From Diadema setosum (lineage: Eukaryota; Echinodermata; Echinoidea; Diadematoida; Diadematidae), in contig CM067072.1 in the NCBI GenBank assembly GCA_033980235.1, positions 32,959,759 to 33,023,758 of the forward strand: a stretch of DNA of 64,000 nt, read 5' to 3'. This document shows positions 1-11,800 of this stretch, piece by piece. Under the pieces are notes generated by a model, which did not search any database, was not told the DNA's origin, and saw only the letters and a list, made by a program, of their open reading frames with translations. How positions within the stretch are numbered: position 1 is the stretch's first letter; every line of letters begins with the position of its first letter. The translations under genes were made by a program, and so were the position numbers.

Positions 1-515
1 AGTTTGAGGAAAATCGGACAATCTGCTCATACATTGAAGTTATGAATTTTTGAAGTTTCAGTGCCGTCATCCCTGAATGCGAAGACTACTCAGCTTGTGG
101 TGTCACGGAGATATTGTGTAGAACGATACTAAGAAAATAATTATAAAGAAAATTCTACATATTTGCAATTTTCTCTAAAAGAGTTTGAGTCTGTTTGAGC
201 GTGCCTCTTTTATAGATCAGCACGGGGAATACCCTAAACACACGTCAGTGACAAGTCGAGGGAATGTACGTGTGTCTGTGTGTTTTTTTTTTTCTTCAAA
301 AATTTAAATTTTGTGAAATTCTCTTTATATCTTTTCCTTCTATTGTTCTACGCATGTGGCATCATACACTGTAGTCTTCTCATCCAGCAGTGACTGCACA
401 GATATTTTAAAAATTCACAACGTTTTAACGGATTGTCCGATTTTCCTCAAACTTTCACTGATGTGTTCTACTAATCAAAATTCTAATATTGCTGCATTCA
501 CTCATGGACATATAT
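1..515. mobile_element. Foldback (long inverted repeat) element, copy A, cut by window edge
   Basis: The left arm (about 1-190, starting agtttgaggaaaatcggaca) and right arm (about 310-515, containing tgtccgattttcctcaaact) are inverted copies. The same arms occur at 24461-24999, where the element is complete. No open frame of note is present, so it is a non-autonomous DNA element (MITE-like). Its outer left end lies before base 1. Confidence 0.7.
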
Positions 516-1480
516 TTACAAATGGACTTTCAACGAATCTAACCATTTTGAAGTACGAGATCCGCCGCCGCCTGACTATGAGCATCTGAATGAGTACATA
601 CAGGTATCTCGATCGAAAATGATGGTTGCATAATCATGCATCGTCAATGACAAAGGAACTGTTTCCCTACTTCCGGTCTGCAATTTTGGCTGATGCGCAT
701 TTTCAGACGGAAAAGTCTTTGAATAAACGCCAATGATGAGAAGCAGCAAACGTCAGAACATGACTAATTTCGTGTATTTTTGCTCGGAAATTACAGACTC
801 GCTCGCTAGCGCTCACACATAATAGTGAGACATACATGTCCACTTCCCTTGCTGTCTCTTAATTACTCTGAAAAAATGTGCGGAAAAGATGGAAAATGAG
901 ATTGCAAATCATAATCAATTAGTTAAATGGTTAGCCTCCTCTCTAGAAGTATCTACATTTTTCTAATGAAGAAATCTGAATCGTGATATAAGCCTACTGA
1001 TACATACCACAACTGCACATGCATTTTCCTCGCCATGCCTTTTGTTAGTCTCATTAATATCACAGAAACATGCAAGTTATGCTGAGTCCAGGGGAAGGTG
1101 CATTTTGTTAAACATTTCAGTACTTTAGCAATGATTGACAGATGAGGTCATCTGAGGAATATTGGTTTGGAAGGATTTTTTTTGTGTGTGTGTGTGTGTG
1201 GACGTTCACAAGTAATCTGAAGAAAAATAGAAGAAAAAATCGTTAAAAATATATGGAATGTTTCTAGATATTCGTTTCACCGCAAAAGTGATGTTTCAAG
1301 AGGGTAGGCCTATCATAAATCAACACAAATCAATATACATTTGGATTTCAGGGGCCCTTTAAAGGAGGGGGGGGGGGGGACGCACGCACGCACCTCCCAT
1401 TAATTATCTTTTTATTTCTTTTAATTGTTTTAACCAAAAATAGAGGGGGTGCGCGCCCGATGCGCCCCTCTCTGGACCCA
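516..1480. other. No gene seen; low-complexity intergenic or intronic sequence
   Basis: This stretch contains a (TG)n run near 1173-1200, a G-run at 1367-1379 followed by acgcacgcacgcac, and AT-rich unique sequence. No conserved reading frame, splice-bounded exon or RNA gene was recognised. Confidence 0.6.
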
Positions 1481-1481
1481 C

Positions 1482-1532
1482 ATCAATCGATCAATCAATT
1501 AATTAATCAATCAATCAATCAATCAATCAATT

Positions 1533-1580
<48 letters not shown>
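1482..1580. repeat. (AATC)n microsatellite
   Basis: About 24 tandem copies of a tetranucleotide tcaa/aatc, with a few attaa interruptions. Confidence 0.95.
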
Positions 1581-1581
<1 letters not shown>

Positions 1582-1621
1582 TAGGCCTAAACCTGCTAAC
1601 ACGGTGCCCGGTAGTACATAG

Positions 1622-2345
1622 AATATACAAATAATGACTGCTATGAGGGGCACAGTTAAAATTACGGGCCCAAGGTGATGTGAAAACCATAACTAGGCCT
1701 ATGCCCGAAGCGGAGCTGACGGCATAGTTATGGTTTTCACATCAACGAGGGCCTACATAATTTTAGCTGTGCCCCGAATATCAAGCTGTCATTATTTGTT
1801 TTATATACCGAAAATATAGATTCCGAAATATAAATACCGAAAATATAGATTCTAGTCTCTTGTACAGCACTCGTAATCAACGCTGATCGACATCAGCGCG
1901 GCGGTCGCATCATTGGTGCGTACATAATGAGTGATCTAAGTGTACGGGTTTGCGACTGTCTCCAAACCTATTTACAGGGCACAGTTGATTCTATGCTCCG
2001 GGCACAGTAAATCATCGACGTCATTTTGATCAAAAATGGGGCACAGCTTTTTTTAATGACTCCACTTTTAACCAATCAGATGAGAGGAATCAATATATGA
2101 GGTATATAAAATCGATTTTGCCCTCAGATTCGCTTCGGGCATAGTTATTGTTTTCACATCACCTTGGGCCCATAATTTTAACTGTGCCCCTCATAACAGT
2201 CATTATTTGTATACTATGCCCTGGGCACAGTAAATCATGACGTCATTCTGATCGAAAATGGGGCACAGCTATTTTCATGACTCTACTTTTAACCAATCAG
2301 ATGAGAGGAATCTACATGTATTTTATGAGATATATAACGTATACC
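1622..2345. mobile_element. Complex inverted-repeat element, copy 1
   Basis: Outer arms of about 83 bp (1626-1711 and inverted at 2128-2210) share tacaaataatgactg, ggggcacagttaaaatta and tgcccgaagcg. A third, inverted copy of the arm lies at about 1712-1800, so the left side can itself fold into a hairpin. A submotif, aaccaatcagatgagagg, occurs at both 2075 and 2294. A second copy of the family is at 10346-10975. No coding capacity was seen, so this is a non-autonomous foldback transposon. Confidence 0.75.
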
Positions 2346-2940
2346 AGTACTCAATACACTACGCCACTACACCACTACTATGCCAACTGAATTCTTTAGT
2401 GTGCGTGTGGTGATTGACTATCTGCATGCATGATATCTATCGACGCGACAATAGTACAATCGCCCTCAGCTGGTGAGGCACAAGAGGAAGGCAACAGCTT
2501 CCGTCGAGTGCTGCTATAACTCTTCGAGCCATATGCAGAGGTATTTGACTGCGGCTGAAATGTCCACCAAAATGCCCTACTACACCTCTCAATCAGACAG
2601 ATAATCAAATAGATTTCGGAATGGCATTTCAAGAAAGCCGTGCCAGTGACGATGGGGGAGGACGCAATCAGCAGCCAATCGTAAGTGCGGCAATACGTTT
2701 GCACGGTCCCATACGCTAACTTTTCTGTTGGTAATTGCATCTACTACCAGGGATTATAATGAAATTACTATGAAATAAGAACGTTTGAATTCAAACATCT
2801 TTTGACTTATTGTTAAAGTAGATTTATTGTCTAAGATGTACTGAGATGTACAATGCAGCAGAGTTAGACGTGTATCCGTTGAAATAAATTTGCCAACGTA
2901 GCATTATACAACGTAGCATTATAACGTTACAACGTAGCAT
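2346..2940. other. No gene recognised
   Basis: A minus-strand frame of 114 codons (2396-2740) is open but lacks any recognisable domain and has mixed codon use. The end (2880-2960) has short direct repeats of acgtagcattataca. Confidence 0.5.
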
Positions 2941-2942
2941 TA

Positions 2943-4065
2943 TACAATTACAACATTATACACAAAAAACTAATCCAGAAGTTGAATTTTTACGGAGTTT
3001 GCTCTAACATTTTGCGATGGATTACAAATTTCCTTACCAAGCGTGTTCAACGTGAATGTGTAAATGGGAAGAGCTCTGAATGGCATCCAGTCTTGAGTGG
3101 TACGCCACAAGGTACAGTGCTTGGCCCTCATCTGTTTTTACTGTATATTAATGACATCCAGAAAGAAGTCTCCAGTATCACTAGGCTCTTTGCTGATGAT
3201 TGTTTATTATATCGCCCAATTAAATCACCGAATGACACGAGTGATCTCCAAAAGGACCTCGACGTAATGGTCAAATGGTCTCACAGATGGGGCATGCAGT
3301 TTAATCCTACCAAATGTGAATTTATGCGAGTCACTAGACAGAGGTCTCCAGGTAAAGCATCCTACAACATCAGTGGTGTTACCCTCCAAGGAACTAAGGA
3401 GATCAAGTACTTAGGCATCAAAATCCAAAACGACCTACGCTGGAATTGCCATACTCACTACTCAACCTCTAAAGCTGTGAGTGTATTGAACTTCCTCCGG
3501 CGTAATTTTCATCATTGTTCATCCACTGTCAAGCAAAAACTATATTCTACCTTAGTAAGACCACACTTGGAATACGCTGTTGCTGCATGGGATCCTTACA
3601 CTGACAAAAATATTTCATCCATCGAGAGAATCCAGAGACAAGCTGCATGTTTTGTCACCAACACCTACAGCAAGGAATCTAGCGTCACTCAACTCCTGAA
3701 CTCCCTTGGATGGAAGTCACTCCAAACAAGACGAGAAGCACATCGCCTGACTTGTTTTCACAAAATGTTGAATAATAGATTGGATATTGATTATTTATCA
3801 CACACTATACCCAAGCTTATTCGAAGTAGACGCGGACATTCTCATCAGTTTGAAGTACCATCCTCCAGACTGGAAGTCCACAGAAACTCATTTTTTCCCC
3901 GCACAATTAAAGCATGGAATGAACTTCCTTCTTCCGTAATCACACAAACAGATTCTGCTAAATTTAAGGAGATGTTATTAAATGGAATAATTGTTTAAAT
4001 GTCCACCCTCCGGCACCTCCAGTCAAAACTCCAGTAGGAGTATTCAGGAGGACCTCAACCAAGTA
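2943..4065 (+). mobile_element. 5'-truncated non-LTR retrotransposon with reverse transcriptase fragment
   Basis: The open frame at 2982-3998 (338 codons; it is open for some codons upstream and has no ATG at its start) encodes the second half of a LINE-type reverse transcriptase. It has SGTPQGTVLGP at about residue 39, the catalytic FADD at 70-73, KYLGIKI, then LVRPHLEYAVAAWDPYTD and IQRQAACFV, ending in FFPRTIKAWNELP. This order and C-terminal tail are typical of Jockey/CR1-like elements. The endonuclease domain and the first RT motifs are missing, as in 5' truncation during target-primed insertion. The frame has no internal stop, so the insertion may be fairly recent. It lies outside any SZT2 exon. 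Confidence 0.85.
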
Positions 4066-4195
4066 CCAAGTAACGTTAACAGTTAGAATTCTAACGTTAG
4101 ATCTAACGTTAACTACGTGCAGCCGCTGTCGCGAAGCGACGCGTCTCTACAGTGGCTGCGTGTAGCTAGATCTAACGTTAACATGTTAACGTTTA
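4056..4195. repeat. AACGTT-rich palindrome / hairpin
   Basis: Arms gttagatctaacgttaac at about 4096 and its mirrored counterpart at about 4165-4182 flank a GC-rich centre with cgcgaagcgacgcg. Repeated aacgtta units make the whole block strongly self-complementary. It abuts the 3' end of the LINE fragment. More aacgttag words occur at 5008 and 5090. Confidence 0.7.
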
Positions 4196-4203
4196 GGCCT
4201 ACT

Positions 4204-4982
4204 TAGAGTAAAACCCCCAATTTTTGGACACTAAAGCTTTTTTGCAATATTTTTTTTTCAACTAAAATAATACTCTACAAAATTATATCTATAATACTAG
4301 GGCTAGGTTAAATATATCAACCTACTTTTTCCTCATTTTGATTTTTTTAAATGCATCATAAAATTTCACAGAATCCCAAAATATTTAGAATCACCTTGTC
4401 ATTTCCCCAAAATTCGGACAACGTCTCCAAAATTCGGACGCCCGCACAATGTCAAAACGCGTAAAAAGGCCGCTGAAAAATGAACGCGCGCCATACCTCG
4501 TTGGCGCAAGGTTGCATCAGGGATGTTGTGGCGCCTGTTCGTGTCCGAATTTTGGTGTCTCGACACTTGCATTCAGCCCCGATTACTCACTGCATCGGCA
4601 CATACGGACATTTTGTTTTTCTTTCGTGTTTTTGAGGATACAGTACTATCACACTCTGAGCTTGCGATAATCGAAAAATCTTGCGACAGAACGGCGTAAT
4701 TTTTCAATTTTTAGCGCTTTTTCGGCGACCCTGATTCTTTACACGGGACCTAATTCGCGCACGCTTTGGAAAAGTTGCGGCGATTCTATGTTTTTGACGG
4801 CAAAATTTGGGATTTTAGATGGGTTTTTGGAGGTGACTCTGGCACTTTCCTGTGGTGAACGAGTATGCCAGTGTGTGAAACGATGTGATATGCGTGTGTT
4901 GTAACAGTAGAATTTGCTGTCTTGTGATAGTGATAAGTGTCCAGATTTTGGAGGCCGGCCGAATATTGGGGCTTTTACTCTA
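4204..4982. mobile_element. 775-bp TA-flanked inverted-repeat element (MITE)
   Basis: The left end reads TA then gagtaaaacccccaattttt. The right end, reverse-complemented, reads gagtaaaagccccaatattc, also followed by TA. TA target duplication and short terminal repeats fit a Tc1/mariner-superfamily non-autonomous element. A 73-codon frame at 4449 is the only open frame and has no recognised homology. Confidence 0.65.
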
Positions 4983-5705
4983 GATTCCTAAACATAATGC
5001 TAAACCCTAACGTTAGATTAATTTAATTTTTCAGTGTAACAACGTTAAACATGTATGATGTAAATGTAACTTTAGGTCTACGTTTGTAGACCTAACGTTA
5101 GGCCCCGTACTAGCCTAGGGTCTTGAGTTCTAGATCCCCTACACTAGTTCCTATGTTAGAAATACACCCATGCACAATTTTCCTGGAAATAAACAAAATT
5201 TAACCCTGACGTTAGACTGACGTCAGACGACTATATATCCAAGTTATGGAATCTATATAGAAGTCAAGATTGTACTGTAGATAAGCCACAGAAAACTGCA
5301 GAAAACCGCATTATTCTATCAAGTACAAATAAATTCATGCAACCCCCCAAAAAAACTTGTGATGAGCGTAAATGTCAGGAAATAGACCTCTACATGTAAA
5401 CTAGTAGATTTTATTCGGATGCTGTTCAATTTTCTCATGAAAGTTAATGAAGTAGCAACATTTTTACTTTCCCGTTCTTACCAGGGTAACATTTTTCGCT
5501 TTGACATTTCACAGGCCCAGAGCTAGTGTGTAGTGGTGGTATCAAGGTTTTGTGAAAATCTAATATTCCTCTCCAAAATCATATATTATATAGACTCTAT
5601 ATATATTAGGATGTTCAGTCTGTTTTTTTTTTTTTTTTAATGTCAAGAAGTTGGCATCTCTGTAACATGGTGCACTTGATCCATGTAATGTTTCCTTCTT
5701 ACCAG
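4983..5705. other. AT-rich sequence upstream of first recognised SZT2 exon
   Basis: No start-codon exon with a convincing phase-0 donor was found here. ATGs are followed quickly by stops or lack conserved coding. A T-run precedes the acceptor of exon 1. Whether this is intron or includes the 5' leader cannot be decided from the sequence. Confidence 0.4.
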
Positions 5706-5831
5706 GTATTGGATGCTGCTGAGGTGTACTTGCTGATGAAGGAGGAGTACCGCATCTCAAGGAACATCCGGGCATCTTGGTTTCTTAGGAATATCAATAA
5801 ATGCATCACTGTGAAGGAGGAGCAGGATCTG
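5706..5831 (+). CDS. SZT2: SZT2 exon 1 of window, N-terminal region
   Basis: Residues 1-42. The acceptor is a pyrimidine-rich run ending ttaccag and the donor is gtaagc, phase 0 at both ends. It encodes [14 protein letters not shown] followed by WFLRNINKC, which matches the extreme N-terminus of vertebrate SZT2 a few residues after the human methionine. An upstream exon of roughly 5-20 codons must supply the start; I could not identify it. Confidence 0.93.
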
Positions 5832-8800
5832 GTAAGCCTGAGATTATCTTAACCAGAGTCACTATTTTTCTTGTTTTTTATTCTATTGTGCCTGGAGTGC
5901 TGTCCAGAATAATTTTAGAAACAGATCTTGTGCAGTTTGAGAGAGGAATTATCCATAGAGTGGGCATACAGAATTATTTATTTGAAGTGGTGTCAGGTTG
6001 GAACTGTAATTGTTCAGATGCAACTAGTTGAAGGCTCTATAACCATATCCATCAACTGGTACTGCAGTGTTATTTCAAATCATATTTCTTGAGGAGCTAT
6101 GGCAGTCTGTTATATTCCCTATAATGCACCTATCGAAAAAAAAAATGAAATGAAATGAAATGAAATGAAGTAAAAGTAATTTGGTATTAGTTTATAAACT
6201 ATGCTGCATTTATTGGAACAAAGTATCAATTTTATAACCTCACAGCTGAACTCCACTGAAGAGTTGGAGATACTTTCTGTGATGCCAAAGAAGCAAGCCC
6301 AAGCCCAGGAACCTGCACCGGGACAGCAAGTCCAATACCGTCTCCTGCCAACATGTCACGTGACCTTCCTTGCCCGTCGTTACCGCCTTGTCATTGTACT
6401 GGATTTAAGTCCATCGATGACCACTGTGGTGAGTTCATCCGTGGTGCAAGCTTATTTGTTTTGTCTGTAATTTGAGCAGCCTATAAATGATTTCAGAAAG
6501 AAGCATATCATATCTTTTCTAAATGATGTTCAATTACAATGTTATACATTGGTATCATCAGAAAGTAACAAGTCACACTTGTTGTAATACAGAAACTGCT
6601 TATGTTTTGTGAGGATTGTAAATCTGTGTCTATTGATTTATTGAAATGAAAAGTATTTGATACATATATTGTGTAAGTATTCTTGAAATTTCTGATACCC
6701 TTGTAGCATTGTAAATAGAATATTTCCTGCAGATGAATTTCTCCATTTCAGAAATGACAGGATTTTGCACCACATGATATGTTAGTCCGGTTGTTGCAGT
6801 TAGAGTGCTGCTCATCATGTTGACATACAATGTATGTACATGTATGTATGAATCTGAAGTTTCTGTCACATATTGCCAAGTACTGATCAACACATGTGAC
6901 ATGTGCTTGACCAGTGCATTAACAGTAATTAGGCTGTAGTACAGATCATCACAGGAATATCTGCAAGTATGAAAGAATACTCTTGTCATTTTTCTTATTT
7001 CAAGGATATTCTGTCCGGCAACATCCACATAGCTGAGTGTCACGCAGCGCTGAAGAAATACCTGAAGGGAATCACAAAGCCAGTAAGTTCAACTGCAAAA
7101 TCTGGGTATCTTAATGGACAAGTATGACAGTAAATGAAAACTTGGCATGACATACTATCTCCTTAGAGAGATTACAGATGTAATTTTGTCTACACTGTAC
7201 CTTCTGGTAAGAGCTTACAAAGATGCTTTTTTTAAATTTCCTTTTTTGTTTGATAAATTGAGTAAGGTGTACAAGCAAGACTTACATTGAAAAACTAGAG
7301 CTTGCTTGATTCCCAGAATGTTTCATGCATTATCCAGAAAAAAAAAAGAAGAAAGATGTACTTCTGTCTTAAGAATTACAATGGTAATGAAGTGGCAGGG
7401 CAGGGCAGGGCAAATGTGAGATGCTTTTCGTAGTGCGTGCTTCATGCATGTGCAGATAAGATACGTACTGTTTGTAGATGTATAGGTTTAAAGTATCAAA
7501 GAATATTCAGTCTCTATTCATGGTCTTCAAATCACTATGACTTAGACTGCGGAGATTAGATAACTCTACCGGCAGTACCGCCATATCATGAACCTTCTTC
7601 CATTTCCATTTTCCATGAGGAGGCATTTTGAAATAAAAAAGAAAATGAGGAAATAAAGCAAAAAGGTACTCCTAGGTCATTAGAGGTTTTTTTTTTTTTC
7701 AGAAGGAATGATATTATAGTTTATGATGTCATGCTCATTGCCAGGGCATGTGTCATAAAGGAGTTTTCAGTTTTATTATTTAGCAATAATGACAGTTACT
7801 ATGGCTACATTCATAGAACAACCAATCAGTTGGGGTTAGTAAGCTGTTGATGCGGCAACTGCAATTTGCAGTAATTTTAAAATGATTTTAGATATTTATA
7901 AAATGGGCCCAGGTCTCCATTTGAAGGGTGTTACAGGCAAAACTCCCTTTGCAAGTTTGAATGAACCTGCTTGGGTAATCCTCCTGTCATTTTCTCTGTC
8001 CTTTTCCTCCACAGTTCTGTGTACCGGGCAGTCCCATTCTGCTCTCGCCCCACCTCTATGTGACGGTCATCGCTTACACTCCCCTGGCTCAGCTTACAAC
8101 TCAGCAGGTGAGTGACCCGAGTGGGTGGCCAGCATGGAAGTAGTGAGTCAAGCAATATTGGTAACAGTTTTGCACAGTACATCAGGGACATGTGTATGTA
8201 CAATCAACGAGCTTCGAGAGATGGAGTTACAACTGACTATAATTATTCAATCAGCTGTCAGTTTTCTATGGATGGACAAAAGAATTCCACAGGTGCATTT
8301 GTGCCTTTGATGTTCGATGCTTGAAGCCGCCATCTTTCTGAGCAATCTGAAGATTCATTTTTAACGCTAACATAATATCGGGTATATGCTGCTCGTTTAT
8401 ATATCAAATGCAATGAAATTTTACCTAATGATAAAGCATATAAAACAAAAGTCAATTCCATTCTAAAATATGTGCAAAAGTGTAAATCTAAGCTGTATTT
8501 TGTGAAAGTGTTTGAAATTTTACCCTCATGGAAAGCCGGTTTCCTCCTATTTCCGCCAAATGAAACTAATATGGTATCATCTTCAAGTATAGTTCTTTAT
8601 AAATTAATATGTCAGATTAGCGTACAGACACTTACAGTTGAGTAGTTTTGATATCTATTTCAGCAATATTTGAGCAATTTCTATTTGCGCACCCCCGTGC
8701 CTTTACCATTGTCTACTGCTCACCATTTTTAAGTAGGGATAGCGAAAAGTAATTACCATCACGAAGACATATCTTCCTTGGAAAGTGGCTGGTGATTATG

Positions 8801-11800
8801 CAATGAGACACGAGTCAATTGTCTTTGCATCTGAGCGGCAGATCCAGTTTGACACATACTTCAAATATGTTTGAGTGGCGGCTTCGAGCATGGGATCAAA
8901 GCGAATAAGACTGTTGTGACTCCATTTCTCGAACCTCCTTGGTACAATGTAGAAGTATTGTGCATGTTTGTGTATGTGTGTGTCTGCACGTTTGTATGTA
9001 TGTACAATGTATGTATGATGTATGTATGTAACATGTATTGTATGTATCTGTGTCTGTTATGTTTTGTTAGTGTGTGTAAATTCTACCAGTACAAACTTGT
9101 AACCGCAACAGCTTTATTTTAAAACATGATATGGAAGAGATGTCCCTGGTCTTAGTATGAAGTGTAAGAGATAAAAGTGTTACAGTAGCTGTCTATTTGT
9201 AAAGCAAGATCTAGCATGAAGATGATTCAGTCGCATTTTATAAGTATTAACAACTCTGGGAAATATTGATTTACTACATCCACAGAAAGGGTTAATGTAA
9301 ATCAAGATCACTACAATGTTCAAAGATTGAACATATTAGATTCTTGACAGATAGTTAAGAATCTAGTATGAAAGTTATTGGTGTAGCAGATTCCGAGAGA
9401 CGTGTGTGACACTTCTTTGCTGTTGCAGGTTTTGGTACAAGGATGCCTTCTGACAACTCAGAACGTTGATGTGTTCCTTGAACGCATCCATTCACAGCTG
9501 GAGGACTTTGAGAACAAGATCTACAATAGTGAGTGTACTTATTAACACTGCCTTCATCTCTCACAAGACACTGAACATTTGAGTACGTATGTTCGCAAAG
9601 GTGGGCGGAGTACCAGTGAATCAAAGAGTATCTCCTCAATTAAACTGGTCAGTTTCAATGAAAGAGTCCATTCATTTTGCATTTTACAGTGAACAAGTCC
9701 TGTTAAAGTTTATGAACCAAATAGTAACTCTGTAAAAGAAGTTAGAGTTCATCTCCCAACCACCATTTTTCAGGTTTCCTGGGCTTACATTGTATAGTAT
9801 AGTCCTGAAGAGTATTCTAACTTGCACCTGTATCACTGCTTAACCCGTTATGTCACCAGGCATTTGCCTCAACTAGCCAAGCTTTTCATCAGCATTTAGT
9901 AGTAATCTAACCTTGACTTTTATTGTCAATTTGTAGACCTATTCAGGTGTATCAATGTGCCTCAGTCCAACCCAGAAGGCCATGGTGACACAATAGGTAT
10001 TAGAGGGATTAGCTAATCTCTATTCATTGGTCATTTGTTTCTAGACATCTCTGCTAATCAGTGAAGAAAGCCCTGTCAGGGTTAACCTGTTCTCTCAACG
10101 AATCTGAAATCCCAATAGAGTTTGCAGAATACTTGAAACTTTTCAGTTACAAAGTAATGGAGGAAAACAAGGAGGAAAAATATCACAGAGTATCTTACAG
10201 TAGTATGCAGTTTAAACTGTTTAACCCATATACTGGTCAATTTCTGTGAAAGAGTCCATTCACTTTGCATGTTACAATGAACAACTCATGTTAACCCGTT
10301 GAGGATGAGTCCTGAGTATACCCGGGCAAGTGTCTATAGGAAATAGTATACAAATAATGACTGCTATGAGGGGCACAGTTAAAATTATGGGCCCAAGGTG
10401 ATCTGAAAACCGTTAACTATGCCCGAAGCGAAGCCGAGGGCATGGTTATGGTTTTCACATCACTGAGGGCCTACATAATTTTAACTGTGTCCCGAATATC
10501 AAGCAGTCATTATTTGTTTTATATACCGAAAATATAGATTCCGAAATATAGATACCGAAAATATAGATTCTAGTCTCTTTTACAGCACTCGTAATAAATT
10601 CTGATCGACAGCGCGGTGGTCGTATCGCCTCCCTGATTGGTGCGTACGTATGAGTGATCATCTATGTGTACAGTGTACAGGGTTGCGAATGACTAGCTGT
10701 CTCCAAACCTATTTACAGGGCACAGTGACCGCTAGTCTCTTTTACAGCACGCTGGTCGAATGCGCGGCGGTCGTATCATTGTTGCGTACATATGATCTAT
10801 GTGTACGAGGTCGCGACTGTCTCCAAACCTATTTACAGGGCATAGTTGATTTACTGTGACCCGGTGCCGGGCACAGTAAATCAAAAATGGGGCACAGCTA
10901 TTTTCATGACTCCGCTTTTAACCAATCAGATGAGAGGATTCTATATACATTGTATGAGGTATATAATGTGTTATAGCAAAATCAGTCCATCCTCAATGGG
11001 TTAATCCACAGACTCTAAGAGATGATCTTTGACCTTCTGTCATGCAGGTATGCTGCGGCCAAACAGCCCAGAACCAGTTGCCCTGGATGGAGTGGACGGT
11101 TGGCTGACCGATGGTCTGGACACCATAATTGGGAGTGGTCACACAGACAGCCCGGGCAGGGGGAGGGGGAGCACTGGTCACCGCCCTCCGCCCAAGGTGG
11201 AGATGGCCAACCCCGAGGCCACGTTTGTCAACATGCTGTGGTGTGGTGTCCTTGCCTTGCAACTCCTGCCAGAAAACACGAGTGCAGGTATGACACTAAA
11301 CTCTGTGATCTGTGCAGCATGGAAGAAAAACCATTAATTATTTGGGACTTGAACAGCCTTAAGCTGGCCCTCTCAAAATTCCCTGATCTGCACTAAAATG
11401 TGTGTGTCAGTGTGTTTTGTGTTTGTATTATATTTTCAGGTGTAGGTGTATCAAAACATGTGTGTTTGGGAACTTGTGTTCGTTTGATATTGGTGTTGCG
11501 GCGGTAGGAAAGTGATTGTGAACAGGTGTGTGTTTGTTTAGAATTTGTGAGGTGTTAGTGAAGTGTGTTTCTGTTAGGGGTACATGTCACCAATGCATTA
11601 CCCTACTCTGCAATGTTGCATTCAATATTTAGTTTGAAATTTATCCTGCTTTCTTCAGCCCATAGAGGTTGATCTGGTAAAAAATAAGATGTTTGATTGT
11701 TATGTAGAAACTCCACTTTGTGTTCAAGTATATTCGACATTTCGCGCGATTACTCTGCAGCACGCAATGCTCTCGCCGCGATGCTCTATGACTTTTTTCT

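Noticed and set aside
2396..2740. 114-codon minus-strand frame
   Set aside because: No domain, ordinary chance length in this region, and no supporting splice or regulatory signals.
4449..4670. ATG-started frame as the missing first SZT2 exon
   Set aside because: It lies within a TA-flanked transposon-like element and shares nothing with the SZT2 N-terminus.
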